Source of the DNA: Panagrolaimus kolymaensis | Lineage: Eukaryota > Nematoda > Chromadorea > Rhabditida > Panagrolaimidae | Reading direction: 5' to 3' | Assembly (NCBI GenBank): GCA_028622995.1 | Contig: JAJQJQ010000016.1 | Location: 3,968,001-4,032,000, forward strand | Length of the DNA stretch: 64,000 bases | Shown here: in pieces, positions 37,671 through 50,816 of the stretch | Layout: each line of letters starts with the position of its first letter | How positions within the stretch are numbered: position 1 is the stretch's first letter | Program-made: the position numbers and the translations under genes | The notes under the pieces: model-generated | The model's input: only the letters and a program-made list of their open reading frames with translations | Databases searched by the model: none | Told to the model about the DNA's origin: nothing

Positions 37671-37693
37671 GGGGCGCGAAGCGCCCCTTTTTT
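37671..37693 (+). other. Perfect GC hairpin followed by T6 (in every satellite unit)
   Basis: GGGGCGC-GAA-GCGCCCC followed by TTTTTT. It is the only GC-rich stem in the unit and lies just after the minisatellite. It is also seen at about 39141, 40611, 42097, 43567, 44967, 46437 and 47852. It could act as an RNA structure or Pol III stop; its role is unknown. Confidence 0.9.
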
Positions 37694-40600
37694 CATTCTC
37701 CTTACTACATATTTGGTATCAAAATGAAGAGCTCATTCTTATCTATTTTAATTTATATTTTTTTTTTAAAAACATATGTGGATCCCGTGTCACTGGTTCC
37801 TCTAAACACAGAAAAATTTATGGGAGGTTCCCATCCTATTAAAGTGGTTAGTAACTATTTCAAAACTAATTATATATCATTATTTAATGCTATTTATCAT
37901 AATATCTTGGCTTTTTAACGATTAATTAGCATAATTTAAAGTTTTTCGCGAAAATCACAGTTTTTTGACTAAAACTTTTTTTCCATTCAATGGTTTAACT
38001 ATGAAACTAGGAGGTGCAGAACTTCAGAATATGACAAATTTGATTTTCCTTTTTATATTTTAACTAAAGTTATTGGGCTTAGAGAAAAGTTGGCCCCGTT
38101 TGCATTATTAAGGTACCATTTTTTTTTTTCAAAAATCGATGAAAAAATTTTGCAACATGCATTTTCCCTTCCTTTGTCGCACTTGCTCAGTGGTGGAAGG
38201 CGGTGTATTGAAAGGTTGATGGAAGTTCGAAACCGCGGAGATGTAAATAATTTTTTTGAATATCTTTAACTATAAAATGGAGGGAAATATTATTAAAATA
38301 ATTTATGCTAATTTTATAACATAATTAGAATAATAAAAAAGCGATATTTATCGAAAAATTAGCATATTTTTAATGTTTTTGACCAAATTTGGGGTAATGT
38401 ATCTTTGGTTGATCGATCTTTTGGTGGATTTTCGATGGTTTTTGTGTTTATGGATTTTGGGTTTATGGATCTGTGAGTGGATTTTTATGGATTTTTACCG
38501 TTCTTTGAGTGGATTTAGAAAAATTCTTGGATTGATTTTGAATGATCCACGGGTTGATTTTTATGGATCTTCGGGTGGGTTATGATAGATCCTTCCGCGG
38601 AATTTGAATGATCCTTGGGTGAATTTCCATGGATCTTTCAACTGTTTTCGGTGGATTTTCGTGGATATTTTGGTGGATATTAGGAGAGCTTCGGGTGGAT
38701 ATTTGACTAAGGTAGATCGAACTTTTGGTTGATCGATCTTAGGGTGGATGTATCTTTAGGTGGATTTTTATGGATCTCTTTACTGTTTTGGGTGGATTTC
38801 TCGGTATCTTTGGGTTGATGGATCTTTGGGTTGATGGATCTTTGGGTTGATGGATCTTTGGGTTGATGGATCTTTGGGTGGATTTCTCGGTATCCTTGGG
38901 TTGATAGATCCTTGGGTTGATAGATCTTTGGGTTGATGGATCTTTGGGTTGATGGATCTTTGGGTGGATTTCTCGGTATCCTTGGGTTGATAGATCTTTG
39001 GGTTGATGGATCCTTGGGTTGATAGATCTTTGGGTTGATGGATCTTTGGGTTGATAGATCTTTGGGTTGATGGATCTTTGGGTTTATGGATCTTTGGGTT
39101 GATGGATCTTTGGGTGGATGGATGATAACTTCCACTTCAAGGGGCGCGAAGCGCCCCTTTTTTCATTCTCCTTACTACATATTTGGTATCAAAATGAAGA
39201 GCTCATTCTTATCTATTTTAATTTATATTTTTTTTTTAAAAACATATGTGGATCCCGTGTCACTGGTTCCTCTAAACACAGAAAAATTTATGGGAGGTTC
39301 CCATCCTATTAAAGTGGTTAGTAACTATTTCAAAACTAATTATATATCATTATTTAATGCTATTTATCATAATATCTTGGCTTTTTAACGATTAATTAGC
39401 ATAATTTAAAGTTTTTCGCGAAAATCACAGTTTTTTGACTAAAACTTTTTTTCCATTCAATGGTTTAACTATGAAACTAGGAGGTGCAGAACTTCAGAAT
39501 ATGACAAATTTGATTTTCCTTTTTATATTTTAACTAAAGTTATTGGGCTTAGAGAAAAGTTGGCCCCGTTTGCATTATTAAGGTACCATTTTTTTTTTTC
39601 AAAAATCGATGAAAAAATTTTGCAACATGCATTTTCCCTTCCTTTGTCGCACTTGCTCAGTGGTGGAAGGCGGTGTATTGAAAGGTTGATGGAAGTTCGA
39701 AACCGCGGAGATGTAAATAATTTTTTTGAATATCTTTAACTATAAAATGGAGGGAAATATTATTAAAATAATTTATGCTAATTTTATAACATAATTAGAA
39801 TAATAAAAAAGCGATATTTATCGAAAAATTAGCATATTTTTAATGTTTTTGACCAAATTTGGGGTAATGTATCTTTGGTTGATCGATCTTTTGGTGGATT
39901 TTCGATGGTTTTTGTGTTTATGGATTTTGGGTTTATGGATCTGTGAGTGGATTTTTATGGATTTTTACCGTTCTTTGAGTGGATTTAGAAAAATTCTTGG
40001 ATTGATTTTGAATGATCCACGGGTTGATTTTTATGGATCTTCGGGTGGGTTATGATAGATCCTTCCGCGGAATTTGAATGATCCTTGGGTGAATTTCCAT
40101 GGATCTTTCAACTGTTTTCGGTGGATTTTCGTGGATATTTTGGTGGATATTAGGAGAGCTTCGGGTGGATATTTGACTAAGGTAGATCGAACTTTTGGTT
40201 GATCGATCTTAGGGTGGATGTATCTTTAGGTGGATTTTTATGGATCTCTTTACTGTTTTGGGTGGATTTCTCGGTATCTTTGGGTTGATGGATCTTTGGG
40301 TTGATGGATCTTTGGGTTGATGGATCTTTGGGTTGATGGATCTTTGGGTGGATTTCTCGGTATCCTTGGGTTGATAGATCCTTGGGTTGATAGATCTTTG
40401 GGTTGATGGATCTTTGGGTTGATGGATCTTTGGGTGGATTTCTCGGTATCCTTGGGTTGATAGATCTTTGGGTTGATGGATCCTTGGGTTGATAGATCTT
40501 TGGGTTGATGGATCTTTGGGTTGATAGATCTTTGGGTTGATGGATCTTTGGGTTTATGGATCTTTGGGTTGATGGATCTTTGGGTGGATGGATGATAACT

Positions 40601-43600
40601 TCCACTTCAAGGGGCGCGAAGCGCCCCTTTTTTCATTCTCCTTACTACATATTTGGTATCAAAATGAAGAGCTCATTCTTATCTATTTTAATTTATATTT
40701 TTTTTTTAAAAACATATGTGGATCCCGTGTCACTGGTTCCTCTAAACACAGAAAAATTTATGGGAGGTTCCCATCCTATTAAAGTGGTTAGTAACTATTT
40801 CAAAACTAATTATATATCATTATTTAATGCTATTTATCATAATATCTTGGCTTTTTAACGATTAATTAGCATAATTTAAAGTTTTTCGCGAAAATCACAG
40901 TTTTTTGACTAAAACTTTTTTTCCATTCAATGGTTTAACTATGAAACTAGGAGGTGCAGAACTTCAGAATATGACAAATTTGATTTTCCTTTTTATATTT
41001 TAACTAAAGTTATTGGGCTTAGAGAAAAGTTGGCCCCGTTTGCATTATTAAGGTACCATTTTTTTTTTTCAAAAATCGATGAAAAAATTTTGCAACATGC
41101 ATTTTCCCTTCCTTTGTCGCACTTGCTCAGTGGTGGAAGGCGGTGTATTGAAAGGTTGATGGAAGTTCGAAACCGCGGAGATGTAAATAATTTTTTTGAA
41201 TATCTTTAACTATAAAATGGAGGGAAATATTATTAAAATAATTTATGCTAATTTTATAACATAATTAGAATAATAAAAAAGCGATATTTATCGAAAAATT
41301 AGCATATTTTTAATGTTTTTGACCAAATTTGGGGTAATGTATCTTTGGTTGATCGATCTTTTGGTGGATTTTCGATGGTTTTTGTGTTTATGGATTTTGG
41401 GTTTATGGATCTGTGAGTGGATTTTTATGGATTTTTACCGTTCTTTGAGTGGATTTAGAAAAATTCTTGGATTGATTTTGAATGATCCACGGGTTGATTT
41501 TTATGGATCTTCGGGTGGGTTATGATAGATCCTTCCGCGGAATTTGAATGATCCTTGGGTGAATTTCCATGGATCTTTCAACTGTTTTCGGTGGATTTTC
41601 GTGGATATTTTGGTGGATATTAGGAGAGCTTCGGGTGGATATTTGACTAAGGTAGATCGAACTTTTGGTTGATCGATCTTAGGGTGGATGTATCTTTATG
41701 TGGATTTTTATGGATCTCTTTACTGTTTTGGGTGGATTTCTCGGTATCTTTGGGTTGATGGATCTTTGGGTTGATGGATCTTTGGGTTGATGGATCTTTG
41801 GGTTGATGGATCTTTGGGTTGATGGATCTTTGGGTGGATTTCTCGGTATCCTTGGGTTGATAGATCCTTGGGTTGATAGATCTTTGGGTTGATGGATCTT
41901 TGGGTTGATGGATCTTTGGGTGGATTTCTCGGTATCCTTGGGTTGATAGATCTTTGGGTTGATGGATCCTTGGGTTGATAGATCTTTGGGTTGATGGATC
42001 TTTGGGTTGATAGATCTTTGGGTTGATGGATCTTTGGGTTTATGGATCTTTGGGTTGATGGATCTTTGGGTGGATGGATGATAACTTCCACTTCAAGGGG
42101 CGCGAAGCGCCCCTTTTTTCATTCTCCTTACTACATATTTGGTATCAAAATGAAGAGCTCATTCTTATCTATTTTAATTTATATTTTTTTTTTAAAAACA
42201 TATGTGGATCCCGTGTCACTGGTTCCTCTAAACACAGAAAAATTTATGGGAGGTTCCCATCCTATTAAAGTTGTTAGTAACTATTTCAAAACTAATTATA
42301 TATCATTATTTAATGCTATTTATCATAATATCTTGGCTTTTTAACGATTAATTAGCATAATTTAAAGTTTTTCGCGAAAATCACAGTTTTTTGACTAAAA
42401 CTTTTTTTCCATTCAATGGTTTAACTATGAAACTAGGAGGTGCAGAACTTCAGAATATGACAAATTTGATTTTCCTTTTTATATTTTAACTAAAGTTATT
42501 GGGCTTAGAGAAAAGTTGGCCCCGTTTGCATTATTAAGGTACCATTTTTTTTTTTCAAAAATCGATGAAAAAATTTTGCAACATGCATTTTCCCTTCCTT
42601 TGTCGCACTTGCTCAGTGGTGGAAGGCGGTGTATTGAAAGGTTGATGGAAGTTCGAAACCGCGGAGATGTAAATAATTTTTTTGAATATCTTTAACTATA
42701 AAATGGAGGGAAATATTATTAAAATAATTTATGCTAATTTTATAACATAATTAGAATAATAAAAAAGCGATATTTATCGAAAAATTAGCATATTTTTAAT
42801 GTTTTTGACCAAATTTGGGGTAATGTATCTTTGGTTGATCGATCTTTTGGTGGATTTTCGATGGTTTTTGTGTTTATGGATTTTGGGTTTATGGATCTGT
42901 GAGTGGATTTTTATGGATTTTTACCGTTCTTTGAGTGGATTTAGAAAAATTCTTGGATTGATTTTGAATGATCCACGGGTTGATTTTTATGGATCTTCGG
43001 GTGGGTTATGATAGATCCTTCCGCGGAATTTGAATGATCCTTGGGTGAATTTCCATGGATCTTTCAACTGTTTTCGGTGGATTTTCGTGGATATTTTGGT
43101 GGATATTAGGAGAGCTTCGGGTGGATATTTGACTAAGGTAGATCGAACTTTTGGTTGATCGATCTTAGGGTGGATGTATCTTTAGGTGGATTTTTATGGA
43201 TCTCTTTACTGTTTTGGGTGGATTTCTCGGTATCTTTGGGTTGATGGATCTTTGGGTTGATGGATCTTTGGGTTGATGGATCTTTGGGTTGATGGATCTT
43301 TGGGTGGATTTCTCGGTATCCTTGGGTTGATAGATCCTTGGGTTGATAGATCTTTGGGTTGATGGATCTTTGGGTTGATGGATCTTTGGGTGGATTTCTC
43401 GGTATCCTTGGGTTGATAGATCTTTGGGTTGATGGATCCTTGGGTTGATAGATCTTTGGGTTGATGGATCTTTGGGTTGATAGATCTTTGGGTTGATGGA
43501 TCTTTGGGTTTATGGATCTTTGGGTTGATGGATCTTTGGGTGGATGGATGATAACTTCCACTTCAAGGGGCGCGAAGCGCCCCTTTTTTCATTCTCCTTA

Positions 43601-46600
43601 CTACATATTTGGTATCAAAATGAAGAGCTCATTCTTATCTATTTTAATTTATATTTTTTTTTTAAAAACATATGTGGATCCCGTGTCACTGGTTCCTCTA
43701 AACACAGAAAAATTTATGGGAGGTTCCCATCCTATTAAAGTGGTTAGTAACTATTTCAAAACTAATTATATATCATTATTTAATGCTATTTATCATAATA
43801 TCTTGGCTTTTTAACGATTAATTAGCATAATTTAAAGTTTTTCGCGAAAATCACAGTTTTTTGACTAAAACTTTTTTTCCATTCAATGGTTTAACTATGA
43901 AACTAGGAGGTGCAGAACTTCAGAATATGACAAATTTGATTTTCCTTTTTATATTTTAACTAAAGTTATTGGGCTTAGAGAAAAGTTGGCCCCGTTTGCA
44001 TTATTAAGGTACCATTTTTTTTTTTCAAAAATCGATGAAAAAATTTTGCAACATGCATTTTCCCTTCCTTTGTCGCACTTGCTCAGTGGTGGAAGGCGGT
44101 GTATTGAAAGGTTGATGGAAGTTCGAAACCGCGGAGATGTAAATAATTTTTTTGAATATCTTTAACTATAAAATGGAGGGAAATATTATTAAAATAATTT
44201 ATGCTAATTTTATAACATAATTAGAATAATAAAAAAGCGATATTTATCGAAAAATTAGCATATTTTTAATGTTTTTGACCAAATTTGGGGTAATGTATCT
44301 TTGGTTGATCGATCTTTTGGTGGATTTTCGATGGTTTTTGTGTTTATGGATTTTGGGTTTATGGATCTGTGAGTGGATTTTTATGGATTTTTACCGTTCT
44401 TTGAGTGGATTTAGAAAAATTCTTGGATTGATTTTGAATGATCCACGGGTTGATTTTTATGGATCTTCGGGTGGGTTATGATAGATCCTTCCGCGGAATT
44501 TGAATGATCCTTGGGTGAATTTCCATGGATCTTTCAACTGTTTTCGGTGGATTTTCGTGGATATTTTGGTGGATATTAGGAGAGCTTCGGGTGGATATTT
44601 GACTAAGGTAGATCGAACTTTTGGTTGATCGATCTTAGGGTGGATGTATCTTTATGTGGATTTTTATGGATCTCTTTACTGTTTTGGGTGGATTTCTCGG
44701 TATCTTTGGGTTGATGGATCTTTGGGTTGATGGATCTTTGGGTTGATGGATCTTTGGGTTGATGGATCTTTGGGTTGATGGATCTTTGGGTTGATGGATC
44801 TTTGGGTGGATTTCTCGGTATCCTTGGGTTGATAGATCCTTGGGTTGATAGATCTTTGGGTTGATGGATCTTTGGGTTGATAGATCTTTGGGTTGATGGA
44901 TCTTTGGGTTTATGGATCTTTGGGTTGATGGATCTTTGGGTGGATGGATGATAACTTCCACTTCAAGGGGCGCGAAGCGCCCCTTTTTTCATTCTCCTTA
45001 CTACATATTTGGTATCAAAATGAAGAGCTCATTCTTATCTATTTTAATTTATATTTTTTTTTTAAAAACATATGTGGATCCCGTGTCACTGGTTCCTCTA
45101 AACACAGAAAAATTTATGGGAGGTTCCCATCCTATTAAAGTGGTTAGTAACTATTTCAAAACTAATTATATATCATTATTTAATGCTATTTATCATAATA
45201 TCTTGGCTTTTTAACGATTAATTAGCATAATTTAAAGTTTTTCGCGAAAATCACAGTTTTTTGACTAAAACTTTTTTTCCATTCAATGGTTTAACTATGA
45301 AACTAGGAGGTGCAGAACTTCAGAATATGACAAATTTGATTTTCCTTTTTATATTTTAACTAAAGTTATTGGGCTTAGAGAAAAGTTGGCCCCGTTTGCA
45401 TTATTAAGGTACCATTTTTTTTTTTCAAAAATCGATGAAAAAATTTTGCAACATGCATTTTCCCTTCCTTTGTCGCACTTGCTCAGTGGTGGAAGGCGGT
45501 GTATTGAAAGGTTGATGGAAGTTCGAAACCGCGGAGATGTAAATAATTTTTTTGAATATCTTTAACTATAAAATGGAGGGAAATATTATTAAAATAATTT
45601 ATGCTAATTTTATAACATAATTAGAATAATAAAAAAGCGATATTTATCGAAAAATTAGCATATTTTTAATGTTTTTGACCAAATTTGGGGTAATGTATCT
45701 TTGGTTGATCGATCTTTTGGTGGATTTTCGATGGTTTTTGTGTTTATGGATTTTGGGTTTATGGATCTGTGAGTGGATTTTTATGGATTTTTACCGTTCT
45801 TTGAGTGGATTTAGAAAAATTCTTGGATTGATTTTGAATGATCCACGGGTTGATTTTTATGGATCTTCGGGTGGGTTATGATAGATCCTTCCGCGGAATT
45901 TGAATGATCCTTGGGTGAATTTCCATGGATCTTTCAACTGTTTTCGGTGGATTTTCGTGGATATTTTGGTGGATATTAGGAGAGCTTCGGGTGGATATTT
46001 GACTAAGGTAGATCGAACTTTTGGTTGATCGATCTTAGGGTGGATGTATCTTTAGGTGGATTTTTATGGATCTCTTTACTGTTTTGGGTGGATTTCTCGG
46101 TATCTTTGGGTTGATGGATCTTTGGGTTGATGGATCTTTGGGTTGATGGATCTTTGGGTTGATGGATCTTTGGGTGGATTTCTCGGTATCCTTGGGTTGA
46201 TAGATCCTTGGGTTGATAGATCTTTGGGTTGATGGATCTTTGGGTTGATGGATCTTTGGGTGGATTTCTCGGTATCCTTGGGTTGATAGATCTTTGGGTT
46301 GATGGATCCTTGGGTTGATAGATCTTTGGGTTGATGGATCTTTGGGTTGATAGATCTTTGGGTTGATGGATCTTTGGGTTTATGGATCTTTGGGTTGATG
46401 GATCTTTGGGTGGATGGATGATAACTTCCACTTCAAGGGGCGCGAAGCGCCCCTTTTTTCATTCTCCTTACTACATATTTGGTATCAAAATGAAGAGCTC
46501 ATTCTTATCTATTTTAATTTATATTTTTTTTTTAAAAACATATGTGGATCCCGTGTCACTGGTTCCTCTAAACACAGAAAAATTTATGGGAGGTTCCCAT

Positions 46601-47980
46601 CCTATTAAAGTGGTTAGTAACTATTTCAAAACTAATTATATATCATTATTTAATGCTATTTATCATAATATCTTGGCTTTTTAACGATTAATTAGCATAA
46701 TTTAAAGTTTTTCGCGAAAATCACAGTTTTTTGACTAAAACTTTTTTTCCATTCAATGGTTTAACTATGAAACTAGGAGGTGCAGAACTTCAGAATATGA
46801 CAAATTTGATTTTCCTTTTTATATTTTAACTAAAGTTATTGGGCTTAGAGAAAAGTTGGCCCCGTTTGCATTATTAAGGTACCATTTTTTTTTTTCAAAA
46901 ATCGATGAAAAAATTTTGCAACATGCATTTTCCCTTCCTTTGTCGCACTTGCTCAGTGGTGGAAGGCGGTGTATTGAAAGGTTGATGGAAGTTCGAAACC
47001 GCGGAGATGTAAATAATTTTTTTGAATATCTTTAACTATAAAATGGAGGGAAATATTATTAAAATAATTTATGCTAATTTTATAACATAATTAGAATAAT
47101 AAAAAAGCGATATTTATCGAAAAATTAGCATATTTTTAATGTTTTTGACCAAATTTGGGGTAATGTATCTTTGGTTGATCGATCTTTTGGTGGATTTTCG
47201 ATGGTTTTTGTGTTTATGGATTTTGGGTTTATGGATCTGTGAGTGGATTTTTATGGATTTTTACCGTTCTTTGAGTGGATTTAGAAAAATTCTTGGATTG
47301 ATTTTGAATGATCCACGGGTTGATTTTTATGGATCTTCGGGTGGGTTATGATAGATCCTTCCGCGGAATTTGAATGATCCTTGGGTGAATTTCCATGGAT
47401 CTTTCAACTGTTTTCGGTGGATTTTCGTGGATATTTTGGTGGATATTAGGAGAGCTTCGGGTGGATATTTGACTAAGGTAGATCGAACTTTTGGTTGATC
47501 GATCTTAGGGTGGATGTATCTTTATGTGGATTTTTATGGATCTCTTTACTGTTTTGGGTGGATTTCTCGGTATCTTTGGGTTGATGGATCTTTGGGTTGA
47601 TGGATCTTTGGGTTGATGGATCTTTGGGTTGATGGATCTTTGGGTTGATGGATCTTTGGGTTGATGGATCTTTGGGTGGATTTCTCGGTATCCTTGGGTT
47701 GATAGATCTTTGGGTTGATGGATCCTTGGGTTGATAGATCTTTGGGTTGATGGATCTTTGGGTTGATAGATCTTTGGGTTGATGGATCTTTGGGTTTATG
47801 GATCTTTGGGTTGATGGATCTTTGGGTGGATGGATGATAACTTCCACTTCAAGGGGCGCGAAGCGCCCCTTTTTTCATTCTCCTTACTACATATTTGGTA
47901 TCAAAATGAAGAGCTCATTCTTATCTATTTTAATTTATATTTTTTTTTTAAAAACATATGTGGATCCCGTGTCACTGGTT

Positions 47981-48599
47981 TTTCTCCCACAAATTTTTAC
48001 CAAGCTTTTGTAATCGATACTTTTTTAATTTTTGCGTTGATTTTTAATAAAAATATTTCAAACATTTTTCTGTTGATTGTAATTTTACTTTAAAAGGAAT
48101 CTGCAAAGCATGGATTTTAGACTGTTATTGCATAATTTTATTAAATTTTTAAAAAGTTTTACATTGCCTTCTTCTTTCTTAACTCAAGGACTTTGTGTTT
48201 TACTTTCTTTTGACTTTAATCATCAAGAAAAGTTAGTAACCAGCATTTCATTGTTTATTTGCTTTATTTAAAAAAAATATTCTCTTTTGAATGATTTCCT
48301 GATTCTTTCTTCCTCGTACAATTCTCTCTCAATATTAAAAACGCAGAAATGTTTTTAGGCACAAAAAAGTAGTAAAATTAAGATATTTTTTCACAAAATT
48401 TATTTTTGCTAACCCTTTTTTATTTGCTTTTTCTGTAAACTTTTATTCAATTTTAACATTTTCTAATAAATGCCCTTCAATTTTAGAATTTTGCGTCATG
48501 TTTTATCAGCAGCATTCAATCATATAATTATTTTTTTTAAACTGCTCCAAAAACATACACATTATTATTATTTCAAGCTTCAATAAACTAAAAAAAGGG
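47981..48599. other. Intergenic, upstream of the channel gene
   Basis: AT-rich flank between the satellite array and the channel gene; it probably contains that gene's promoter. No motif is claimed. Confidence 0.4.
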
Positions 48600-50272
48600 A
48601 TGATGAATTTCAAAACAGCTTTTTATTCTTCAAACTTTTATATTATAAAATATTCAAGAGAAAGATATTTATTATTAATATTTTTATTTTTTGCTCAATT
48701 TATATCAAATATCAATTCATATCGGGTAAATGAATCAGTTTCACATGTGGACCCAGATGCACAAGATCAATTAATTCTTCAAGAACTTTTAAAAGGCTAT
48801 GATCAAAGAGTTCGTCCACCGCCAACTAACCTATCTGGTAACATTATAGTAAATTTGCTAAAATGGAAATAATGTTTGAAAATTTTTTTTTAGAAACACA
48901 CGGGCCTGTTTTAGTTAAAGTTAATATTCTTGTAAGAATGATAAGTAAAATAGATGTGGTTAATATGGTAATTTACTTTAAAAATTTTTGACTCTCTGAA
49001 TAACGCTGTAATTTTAGGAATATAGCATGCAAATAACATTTAGAGAACAATGGTATGATAGAAGATTAGCATTTGAATTATTAAAATATCCAAATTATCC
49101 AAAATTTTTAACTGTACCTCATGTAAAAAATAATGTTTGGTCGCCAGATACCTTTTTTCCAACAGAAAAATCGGCCCATCGCCATATGATTGATACAGAA
49201 AATATGTTTTTGAGAATTTATGCTGATGGCAAAGTTCTTTATAGTGTTCGATTATCTCTAACACTTTCATGCCCAATGCATTTAAAATTATATCCATTAG
49301 ATTTCCAACATTGCGATTTTGATTTAATTAGTTATGCTCATACAACCAATGATATCGTATATGAATGGGATACAAGTGGGGATCCAGTTCAATTAAAAGC
49401 TGGAGTTGGAAATGATTTGCCTAATTTTCATTTGGATAAAATTGATACAGGACATGAATGCACGAGTCATACAAATACAGGTAATACAATTTCAACAATG
49501 ACTGTAAAAACTAAACTTTAGGATCATATGCTTGTTTGAGAATGAGATTAAAACTCAGTCGATTATTTAGTTATTATGTTTTCCAATTATATATTCCAAC
49601 TGGAATGGTTTGTTTTCATTCATTCTTCCATTATTATTTTTTCTCCTATTCCCAACTTTAGATCGTGGTAGTTTCATGGGTTTCATTTTGGATTGATCAA
49701 AGAAGTACAGCCGGTCGTGTGGCACTTGGAACACTCACGATGACAACAATGACGACCGTACAATCATCAATAAATTCAAAATTACCTCCAGTTAGTTATA
49801 TAAAACTTGTGGATTATTGGTTGGGTACGTGTCAAACCTTTGTCTTTGGAGCATTACTTGAATATGCAGTAGTGGCGTATATTGATTCAAATCATAAACC
49901 TGCATCCAATCGGCGAGAACAAATTCGAAAATCACAAAAACGTCAATTTTTTATGGAAGAAACTGAATTTTATCAACCTCCATGCACTTGTGGTTTAGTA
50001 TGTTCATTCTTATTAACAATAAAAATACTCTCTTACATTACAAGAAATTATTTTAGGGACAGCCACAAGAACCACCTCCAACATTTATTTTATGTCGTCC
50101 ACAAATAAGTTTAAGAGAAAAATTTAGAAAATTCTTTGTTAAACCCGATTATTTACCAGCAAAAATTGATTATTATGCAAGATTTTTAACTCCTTTAGCT
50201 TTTGTTTGTTTTAATGCTGTTTATTGGGCCACTTGTGCTATGTTGACAGCTGATAATGAAGAAGATGTTTAA
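48600..50272 (+). CDS. GluCl-like Cys-loop ligand-gated ion channel subunit
   Basis: Six exons, 48600-48837, 48894-48967, 49018-49480, 49522-49607, 49662-49997 and 50057-50272 (TAA), give 470 residues. A signal peptide (hydrophobic stretch about 23-40) precedes an extracellular domain with [11 protein letters not shown], the Cys-loop at C189-C203 ([15 protein letters not shown]) and a second cysteine pair C252-C263, as in glutamate- and glycine-gated channels. M1 is about 275-298, M2 306-325, M3 337-358 and M4 about 440-462. The strongest resemblance is to invertebrate glutamate-gated chloride channels (AVR-14/GLC type): [25 protein letters not shown] and LPPVSY all fit. The M2 entrance reads S-T-A-G-R rather than the usual P-A-R of anion channels. 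It is expected at the plasma membrane of neurons or muscle as part of a pentamer. The ligand is not provable from sequence. Confidence 0.9.
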
Positions 50273-50816
50273 TTGTTTTATATATGTGTAAAATAAAAAA
50301 ATATGCTTAACGTTTAAGGATGGGAAAATACAGATAACAATGAGATATTTTTTAGCAAGCACACTTCTTTAAAACACAATGCAAGATATTTCAAAGGTTT
50401 TTAGTCTTTTTTTAACATTAAATGAACGGAAATATATAAAGAAAAATATGAGCAATCAAACAACTGTAAATAAAAAGCAACGATGGCATTTTTTTCACAA
50501 AATTCCAAAACAATAACAATGTTCAATAAATTACATACATGAAAACGTTTCAAAAATTTGAGAGAGGAAAAGCATCAATCAAAAGAATTTATTTAAATCA
50601 TACGAGTCTCTCACGGCGATTGCATGAAGCACGAAAGCTTCAGCTGCTGAATTGGCGCCAAAAATTAAATGTTTCATTATTGTTAGCTTCATTCAGTTTT
50701 TATCATTTGCTATTTTCTATCGCGTTTCGCTTTTATCTTCTTCGTCTTTTTTGTTACCAGTCTAAATCATTATCTTTTTATAGTCGCTTCCAACTCTCTT
50801 GTTATTGCTCTTGATC
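50273..50816. other. Short intergenic region, HMG gene promoter
   Basis: AATAAA near 50292 serves the channel gene. A TTTTTATAG acceptor ends at 50783, 33 nt before the HMG start, so the HMG mRNA may be trans-spliced. A 91-codon frame at 50539 overlaps the HMG leader and is not considered a gene. Confidence 0.5.

Larger units (their letters stand above)
36295..47980. repeat. Tandem array of eight 1.4-1.5 kb satellite units
   Basis: Eight head-to-tail copies start at about 36295, 37797, 39267, 40737, 42223, 43693, 45093 and 46563, and the array ends near 47980. Unit lengths are about 1502, 1470, 1470, 1486, 1470, 1400, 1470 and 1418. Copies are almost identical outside a minisatellite block. 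Unit order: about 550 bp of AT-rich sequence with a tRNA-like Pol III promoter; about 400 bp rich in GGAT words; a 16-bp minisatellite; a GC-rich hairpin; then a roughly 120-bp AT-rich tail. The open frames of 60-142 codons on both strands repeat with the unit and show no sign of being genes. The array edges share TTCC/TT with the flanking DNA. The assembled copy number may be an underestimate. Confidence 0.97.

Noticed and set aside
36295..47980. CRISPR array
   Set aside because: Repeats are 16 bp in a block or 1.4 kb as units, without unique spacers; the window is eukaryotic.
36871..48013. Repeated open frames of 60-142 codons on both strands in the satellite units
   Set aside because: They recur with the unit, several overlap in different frames, and the Pro/Ser/Gln frames come from the 16-bp repeat read in three phases. 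No start context, splice or domain evidence.
50539..50814. 91-codon frame upstream of the HMG gene
   Set aside because: Overlaps the likely leader and trans-splice acceptor of the HMG gene; no homology or own splice sites.
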